DNA of 41,460 bases, from positions 1 through 41,460 of the forward strand of contig NZ_JADEWY010000051.1 in NCBI RefSeq assembly GCF_015207375.1. Reading direction: 5' to 3'. Both the position numbers and the translations under genes were made by a program. The first letter of the stretch is position 1, and each line of letters begins with the position of its first letter. Source of the stretch: Coleofasciculus sp. LEGE 07092. GTDB lineage: Bacteria; Cyanobacteriota; Cyanobacteriia; Cyanobacteriales; Coleofasciculaceae. Below the pieces are notes generated by a model that saw only the letters and a list, made by a program, of their open reading frames with translations, was not told the DNA's origin and did not search any database. Shown here in pieces: positions 36,582 through 41,460 of the stretch.

Positions 36582-39074
36582 ATGCCCCCGATTGATGCCT
36601 ATAGCGAATTTCCCCAACGATTTGAGCATCTGCCGCTAATCTTGGCAGGTCCGATCTTGCGGCGTACCGACCCGGATGCAGTAACCGTGTGGGTAGCGCT
36701 GAAAGCGGCTCGCTCAGTGAGACTCAGCGTTTATTCTACTGTAAACGGTCAGGGGAGACATATTGATCGCAAACAGATGGAAGGGTCACGTACCACCGTA
36801 CAGGTGGGCAAACATCTACATATTGTGGCGGTGACAGCTACGTTAAGCGATCGCTCCCCACTCGAACCTGCACAAATTTACGCCTACGATTTGGACTTTG
36901 GGAATGGGGATGAGACGCTGAACGATGCCCTTAACTCCAGAGGTTTTTTTCCCTTCGTCACCCTCAGCTATTTAGAACACAATCTACCCACCTTCGCGAT
37001 GCCGCCGGATGACTTAAATCACCTGCGGATTATTCACGGTTCCTGTCGAAAACCTCACGGTATGGGACGAGATGCACTGCCCCTCATCGATCGCTTGATC
37101 GAACAATTTGCCGATCAACCCAATACCAGACCCCACCAGCTTTTCTTAACGGGCGACCAAATTTATAGTGACGATGTGGCTGATCCGTTGTTGGGGGCAT
37201 TGTGCGATGTGGGAACTACCCTATTGGGTTGGGAAGAGGCACTACCCTACAAACAAGAACCCGCCGGGAATTATCAGTACCAAAAAATCAGCGACTGGAA
37301 ACCGGGACAGCGTACTGACATTGCCCGATATTATGCCGGTTTGACAGCGATGCTGGACGATCAACCCCAACGGGCGAAAAGCCACCTTTTCGGCTTCAGT
37401 GAATATTGTGCCATGTACTTGTTCAGTTGGTCGCCGGTGCTTTTGCCCCCTCGTTTTCCCAAAGGGACAACCATCAGAAAAGACCCCAAACAAGCATCTT
37501 TATGGGATGAAGAAGCGCAGGCTATCCGGGGTTTTGCGAGCGAACTGTGGCACGTTAGGCGAGGAATGGCAAATGTACCCACGTATACCATCTGTGACGA
37601 TCACGACATCAGCGATGACTGGTATCTGAATCGGGAGTGGTGCAACCGCGTTTTGGGCAAACCCTTAGGCAGACGGATAGTGCAGAACGGACTGCTGGCG
37701 TATGCTCTGTTTCAGGGGTGGGGAAATACTCCTGAACAGTTCACAGAGGGACAACCGGGAGAAAAACTCTTACAGGCTCTCCAGCAATGGTCGGTATCAG
37801 GGGGTACAGATGAGTCTGCCTGGGATGAGATGGGCAAGTATCTAGGACTTCCTCCCATGGAAGCAAAAACAGGACTGCCGAAGCTGAAACAGGATGGTGA
37901 GGTTTTAATTCTGGATCGAGACTATTCTGATGGCACCTCAGCTCTAAACTGGCACTATAGCGTTAGGAGTTTTAAACACGAAGTGCTCGTGCTGGATACG
38001 CGCACTTGGCGTGGTTATCCGGTGGGGGAAGAGGGCGCGATCGCTCCCCCGATGCTTCTGAGTCCCACAGCCTTTGAGCAGCAGATTCAAAACCCCCTGG
38101 AACTGACCGATCGACTCAATCAAGCGGGTACATCGAGCATCGAAGCCACTCTAGTTGTTTTGCCCACCAATTTAGTCAGCCTGTCCTTTGTCGATATTGC
38201 GCAACGATGGGATTGGCAGCAGGGTAAGGTTTTTGATCATGATGTGGGGGATTCGTGGAACTTTCACGAGGTAGCGTTTACTCAACTGCTAGAGACACTT
38301 TGCCAACGACGCGATCGCATCGTGATTCTGACAGGAGATATTCACTATGGGTGTGCCGTTCGCCTCAATTACTGGTTTCATACCCGTAATAGTGCCACTC
38401 AACCCAACTCAACCTACTCCTATCGGGCATCCGTACTGGTACAGCTCACCTCCAGTTCTTTCAAAAATTCTGAACTGAAGACTTATGTGGCGCATACCAA
38501 AGCTAAATCCCTAGTACTCGAACAACCCGAATATTGGGCAGGATGGCAGCACCCCCCGCAACTGGTAGAAATTGTCACCACCCCCAGCCAAGTCAGAGTT
38601 ATTGATGTTGAAGTCCCCGACAGCCGCCCGTTTTGGCAGCAAATCCACTCTCTGCGAGGAAATTGGGACGTGGCTTGGCAAATCGCCCTAAAAGACGAGC
38701 GATCGCTACCCGATTGGCGGTATCGGATTGAGTGGATCAAGCGCGAAAAATCCCAGCCAGTGCCTGGGATAAAACGGCGGCTAGAGCTGGAATCACCTCA
38801 GGAGCAATCGGCGAAATGGCGACGGGTTTTAGCGGATTCCTTATTGAGGTTGTGGCGAAATCGGTGGTGGCAAGAAGGTGAAGAAATCGTAGGACGCAAT
38901 AACTTCAGTGTGGTGCGGTTTCAATGGTCGCCCCATGATAATGCTAAAGCCGTGATTCAGGAAATTTACTGGCATCCCCCTTGGCGTCCTACCCATGTTG
39001 TCAAAAGCCGTTATTTTGTTCCACTACAACTGGATTCGCCACCCCCGTTACCTAAAATTCTAAGTTCAAAATAA
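36582..39074 (+). CDS. PhoD-like metallophosphatase
   Basis: An 830-residue protein of the PhoD-like alkaline phosphatase superfamily. An N-terminal beta domain (LAGPILRRTDPDAVTVWVAL) precedes the metallophosphatase core with metal ligands in GSCRKPHG, FLTGDQIYSDD, CDDHDISDDW and ILTGDIHYG. There is no signal peptide, unlike secreted PhoD, so this is probably a cytoplasmic relative with unknown phosphoester substrate. The BrkB-like gene follows after nine bases, probably in the same operon. ATG 36582 has no clear Shine-Dalgarno sequence. Confidence 0.85.
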   Translation: MPPIDAYSEFPQRFEHLPLILAGPILRRTDPDAVTVWVALKAARSVRLSVYSTVNGQGRHIDRKQMEGSRTTVQVGKHLHIVAVTATLSDRSPLEPAQIYAYDLDFGNGDETLNDALNSRGFFPFVTLSYLEHNLPTFAMPPDDLNHLRIIHGSCRKPHGMGRDALPLIDRLIEQFADQPNTRPHQLFLTGDQIYSDDVADPLLGALCDVGTTLLGWEEALPYKQEPAGNYQYQKISDWKPGQRTDIARYYAGLTAMLDDQPQRAKSHLFGFSEYCAMYLFSWSPVLLPPRFPKGTTIRKDPKQASLWDEEAQAIRGFASELWHVRRGMANVPTYTICDDHDISDDWYLNREWCNRVLGKPLGRRIVQNGLLAYALFQGWGNTPEQFTEGQPGEKLLQALQQWSVSGGTDESAWDEMGKYLGLPPMEAKTGLPKLKQDGEVLILDRDYSDGTSALNWHYSVRSFKHEVLVLDTRTWRGYPVGEEGAIAPPMLLSPTAFEQQIQNPLELTDRLNQAGTSSIEATLVVLPTNLVSLSFVDIAQRWDWQQGKVFDHDVGDSWNFHEVAFTQLLETLCQRRDRIVILTGDIHYGCAVRLNYWFHTRNSATQPNSTYSYRASVLVQLTSSSFKNSELKTYVAHTKAKSLVLEQPEYWAGWQHPPQLVEIVTTPSQVRVIDVEVPDSRPFWQQIHSLRGNWDVAWQIALKDERSLPDWRYRIEWIKREKSQPVPGIKRRLELESPQEQSAKWRRVLADSLLRLWRNRWWQEGEEIVGRNNFSVVRFQWSPHDNAKAVIQEIYWHPPWRPTHVVKSRYFVPLQLDSPPPLPKILSSK

Positions 39075-39083
39075 GAGAAAACA

Positions 39084-39998
39084 ATGAAACCAAAGGTTAT
39101 TGTCGAATTGCTCAAAGAAACATTTGGAGAATGGCAAGAAGATAAAGCCTCACGCTTGGCAGCATCCCTAGCCTATTACACCGTTTTTTCCCTCGCGCCT
39201 TTACTCATTATTGCGATCGCGATCGTGGGGGCAATTTTTGGGGAAGAAGCCGCTAAAGGTGAAATTGTCGGACAAATCCAAGGATTAGTTGGCAATGAGG
39301 GCGCACAAGCTATTGAAGCAGCCATTAAAAATGCGAATCAGCCAAATGTTAGTAGTGTAGCCTCTCTGATTAGTGTTTTCGTTTTGCTATTTGGTGCCTC
39401 TGGAGTCTTTGCTCAACTTCAAGATGCACTCAATACTATCTGGGAAGTACGAGTTAAGCCGGGACGGGGCATCAAGGGCTTTATAAAGAAACGGCTATTA
39501 TCCTTTGGAGCGGTGCTGGGTATCGGTTTTTTATTGCTCGTTTCTCTAGTTTTGAGTGCTGTGCTATCAGCACTATCACATATGATGAGCGGTTTAATTC
39601 CTGGTGCAGAATGGCTCTGGCAAATCCTCAATTTTGTTATTTCCTTTGGGGTGGTTACGCTGCTATTTGCGATGATGTACAAGTTCTTGCCCGATGTTAA
39701 AATTGCTTGGGATGATGTCTGGATTGGAGCTATTATTACTGCCTTACTATTTACCGTCGGCAAGTTTGCCCTCGGTTTTTACTTAGGGCAAGGGAGTTTT
39801 GGTTCAACTTACGGTGCGGCGGGTTCATTAGTAATTATTTTGGCGTGGGTTTATTACTCGGCTCAAATACTCTTTTTCGGTGCCGAATTCACTCAGGTTT
39901 ACGCGAGGAGATACGGATCAAAAATTGAGCCAGATGAGAACGCCGAACCCATCCCCGAAGCAGCTAGAGCCAAGCAAGGGATGTCTCGAAGGCGGTAA
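39084..39998 (+). CDS. YihY/BrkB-family inner membrane protein
   Basis: A 304-residue protein with the YihY/BrkB signature near the N-terminus (DKASRLAASLAYYTVFSLAP) and about six membrane helices, ending in GSLVIILAWVYYSAQILFFG plus a charged tail. It was once misnamed RNase BN; its true role is unknown, perhaps lipid or solute transport. It follows the PhoD-like gene by nine bases, so a joint role in phosphoester or envelope metabolism is possible but unproven. Confidence 0.92.
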   Translation: MKPKVIVELLKETFGEWQEDKASRLAASLAYYTVFSLAPLLIIAIAIVGAIFGEEAAKGEIVGQIQGLVGNEGAQAIEAAIKNANQPNVSSVASLISVFVLLFGASGVFAQLQDALNTIWEVRVKPGRGIKGFIKKRLLSFGAVLGIGFLLLVSLVLSAVLSALSHMMSGLIPGAEWLWQILNFVISFGVVTLLFAMMYKFLPDVKIAWDDVWIGAIITALLFTVGKFALGFYLGQGSFGSTYGAAGSLVIILAWVYYSAQILFFGAEFTQVYARRYGSKIEPDENAEPIPEAARAKQGMSRRR

Positions 39999-40016
39999 CA
40001 TCGAATAACTTAGTTC

Positions 40017-40060
40017 GTAGTCAGCACTGAGTGTGCTAGGAGTGCTAAACCACTGACTAC
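40017..40060. terminator. Hairpin between the convergent BrkB-like and cyclophilin genes
   Basis: GTAGTCAG (40017-40024) and CTGACTAC (40053-40060) are perfect arms around a 28-base loop that has its own short GTGCTAGGAGTGCTAA repeat. It lies 19 bases after the BrkB-like stop. There is no T-tract, so it is only a possible terminator. Confidence 0.35.
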
Positions 40061-40200
40061 AAACCCTTTACCTGAGTGAGAGGCTGCTTCAACTAAAAAA
40101 ACAATGAAGAAGTCACAGAAATTCAGAAGCCTAATATTTTTATTCTGAACTCCTGAACTCCTGAACTTCTAAATTCTGAACGTCTTGGTTCAAAATTAAA

Positions 40201-40620
40201 TTACGGCTCTATTTTGACTGAAAGAATTTTATCCCCTTTACGGATAGCATTGACAACATCCATATTCTCAGTTTTACCAAAAACGGTATGTACTCCATCT
40301 AAATGGGCTTGGGGAGAATGGCAAATGAAAAATTGACTACCACCCGTATCGCGCCCTGCATGAGCCATTGATAAACTCCCTGCCTCATGCTTGTTTTTGT
40401 TAATTTCACACTTAATCGTGTAGCCAGGTCCTCCTGTACCTGTACCCTGAGGACAGCCCCCTTGGATCATAAAATTGGAGATAACTCGGTGAAAGCTTAG
40501 TCCGTCGTAAAACCCTTTTTCGCTCAAGTCAACAAAATTTTTCACCGTATTCGGGGCATCTTTATCAAATAACTCCAGATTGATTGTCCCCTTATCGGTT
40601 TCCATAATGGCGTGAGTCAT
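40201..40620 (-). CDS. Cyclophilin-type peptidyl-prolyl cis-trans isomerase
   Basis: A 139-residue short cyclophilin without a signal peptide, so cytoplasmic; it speeds up proline isomerisation during folding. Active-site residues include Arg45 and Phe50/Gln53 in [13 protein letters not shown], plus [16 protein letters not shown] and HTVFGKT. Its start ATG 40620 follows AAGGA; a possible hairpin sits just upstream (40632-40662). The TenA gene lies 57 bases upstream on the same strand. Confidence 0.95.
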   Translation of the reverse strand: MTHAIMETDKGTINLELFDKDAPNTVKNFVDLSEKGFYDGLSFHRVISNFMIQGGCPQGTGTGGPGYTIKCEINKNKHEAGSLSMAHAGRDTGGSQFFICHSPQAHLDGVHTVFGKTENMDVVNAIRKGDKILSVKIEP

Positions 40621-40631
40621 GATTTTTCCTT

Positions 40632-40662
40632 ACTCCTAAAATAAATCCCAGTTTTTGGGAGT
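40632..40662 (-). promoter_or_regulatory. Hairpin in the leader of the cyclophilin gene
   Basis: On the minus strand ACTCCCAAAA pairs with TTTTAGGAGT (one G-U pair) around an 11-base loop. It ends about a dozen bases before the cyclophilin ATG and might act as a tenA-cyclophilin processing or attenuation element. No known motif is recognised. Confidence 0.3.
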
Positions 40663-40677
40663 GGCAAGAGAGCTTCC

Positions 40678-41304
40678 CTATTGTGCCGCATTAAAAGCCA
40701 TTTGCCAAAAATTTTTCTCCAGGCTTGCCACCTTCAAAAAGGCGTCTTCGGCTTGTTTTTTAACCGTTTTTGGCACCGTTTGCAATACCTCATTGGCTTG
40801 AGATTCCAAACATTTCACATAGTCTGTAAAACTTGGATTGCCCCAACGGTCTGCAAACTCATTGTAAGGTTCAAGCATCTGACCTGGCAATTGCCAACCT
40901 TGATTGTATGCCAGTTCAATTGTCCAAAAAGCAGTCGCTTGAACGGGATAGGGCATTGCCCCAAGACTGTGCATGAAATCGCAGTATTCAGCGCAGGTTG
41001 ATTGTTTTTGGGTGCCGAGATCGAGCTGTCGATTCGCTGCTTTTTCCTTAAACCAATTCAGTTCGTCTTTCAGGGCGCTCAATCCACTCAGAATAACATC
41101 AAAATGTTCTGGAGGTGCAGATGCCAACAGTCGTCCCGCCATCCGCGTGAATTCTAAAACGAATAGATAATCTTGCACCAGCCAGGTATTGAATTGTTCA
41201 GGCTTAATTGTTCCTGATTTACACTGTTCCAGGAAAGGATGCACCGTCGCTTCCTGCCATACTTGCTCGTGATTTTGCAGAAGTTGTTGACAGGTTAAAC
41301 TCAT
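40678..41304 (-). CDS. TenA-family protein (thiamin salvage; TenA_E-like)
   Basis: A 208-residue all-helical protein of the TenA/thiaminase II family, which hydrolyses aminopyrimidine breakdown products of thiamin. Asp45 in VQDYLFVLEF and the catalytic-type Glu196 in SLEKNFWQMAF fit the family. The usual catalytic Cys position seems not to be matched in the expected motif, which suggests the TenA_E subgroup. Start ATG 41304. I see no TPP riboswitch in the 156 bases upstream. Cyclophilin follows on the same strand. Confidence 0.85.
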   Translation of the reverse strand: MSLTCQQLLQNHEQVWQEATVHPFLEQCKSGTIKPEQFNTWLVQDYLFVLEFTRMAGRLLASAPPEHFDVILSGLSALKDELNWFKEKAANRQLDLGTQKQSTCAEYCDFMHSLGAMPYPVQATAFWTIELAYNQGWQLPGQMLEPYNEFADRWGNPSFTDYVKCLESQANEVLQTVPKTVKKQAEDAFLKVASLEKNFWQMAFNAAQ

Positions 41305-41460
41305 CGTAAATTATAGGAATTAGGGGTTCGGAAACGGGAGATATTTCACCTGCCATGGACAGCTCATGTTGCCTGTCCTACGGAATAATTGATTTTTTGA
41401 AGTTCCCTTACGCAGTCAGATAATTCTACTCAACTGAGGTAAAAACCGCTATCACTCTTG

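Noticed and set aside
36412-36639. Small open frames on both strands before the PhoD-like gene
   Set aside because: They overlap the true start of the phosphatase gene and have no coding character.
41305-41460. Possible TPP riboswitch upstream of the TenA gene
   Set aside because: The conserved TPP-box segments are not visible in these 156 bases.

Overview
The window is a piece of a cyanobacterial chromosome, most likely from a filamentous, Microcoleus/Nostoc-like organism. The evidence is the many HIP1 octamers (GCGATCGC), a PatA/PilG-PilH-PilI signalling cluster, families largely confined to cyanobacteria (DUF928, a DUF4327-like protein, CHASE2 cyclases, FHA/kinase and zinc-ribbon/PP2C proteins), short heptameric repeats between genes and dispersed palindromes. 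I see no rRNA or tRNA gene and no CRISPR array.

Layout. (1) 34-2298, minus strand: PatA-like regulator, CheY and CheW, the first genes of a type IV pilus/phototaxis chemosensory operon that continues off the left edge. (2) 3147-6166, plus strand: a VOC-fold protein with a strong terminator, a TauE/SafE exporter and a lipoprotein D-Ala-D-Ala carboxypeptidase. (3) About 6.2-16.4 kb: an accessory island. It holds a rifampicin phosphotransferase (rph) gene between two identical 60-bp direct repeats, an internally deleted IS whose end supplies the rph stop codon, a TrpB2-type PLP enzyme, a 1468-residue PD-(D/E)XK nuclease-STAND NTPase-helical repeat protein that looks like an Avs-type anti-phage sensor, and a Uma2 nuclease gene lodged with a transposase relic inside a destroyed crtI-like carotenoid desaturase gene. 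HIP1 sites almost vanish here. (4) 16.5-22.3 kb: housekeeping genes (DUF1460 protein, tpiA, folP, a stomatin-like SPFH protein, an MscS channel, an RluE-type pseudouridine synthase). (5) 22.4-25.9 kb: a PP2C phosphatase followed by an FHA-Ser/Thr kinase, a probable phosphorylation switch. (6) 26.0-34.7 kb: a DUF4327-like protein, citramalate synthase, a [2Fe-2S] ferredoxin, a membrane protein overlapping an ABC ATPase gene, a 32-unit octanucleotide array abutting the stop codon of an OmpR-type regulator, a DUF928 protein and a CHASE2-nucleotide cyclase-PilZ protein. (7) 34.7-41.3 kb: a Pmp3-like peptide, a membrane pentapeptide-repeat protein, a PhoD-like phosphatase followed by a BrkB-like membrane protein, a cyclophilin and a TenA protein.

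The most promising candidate for a little-described system is the solitary nuclease-STAND protein. Its last 130 residues form a separate-looking module with its own in-frame ATG and Shine-Dalgarno sequence, suggesting either a gene fusion or a second, short product made from the same message. All calls are from reading the sequence; no database search was run.
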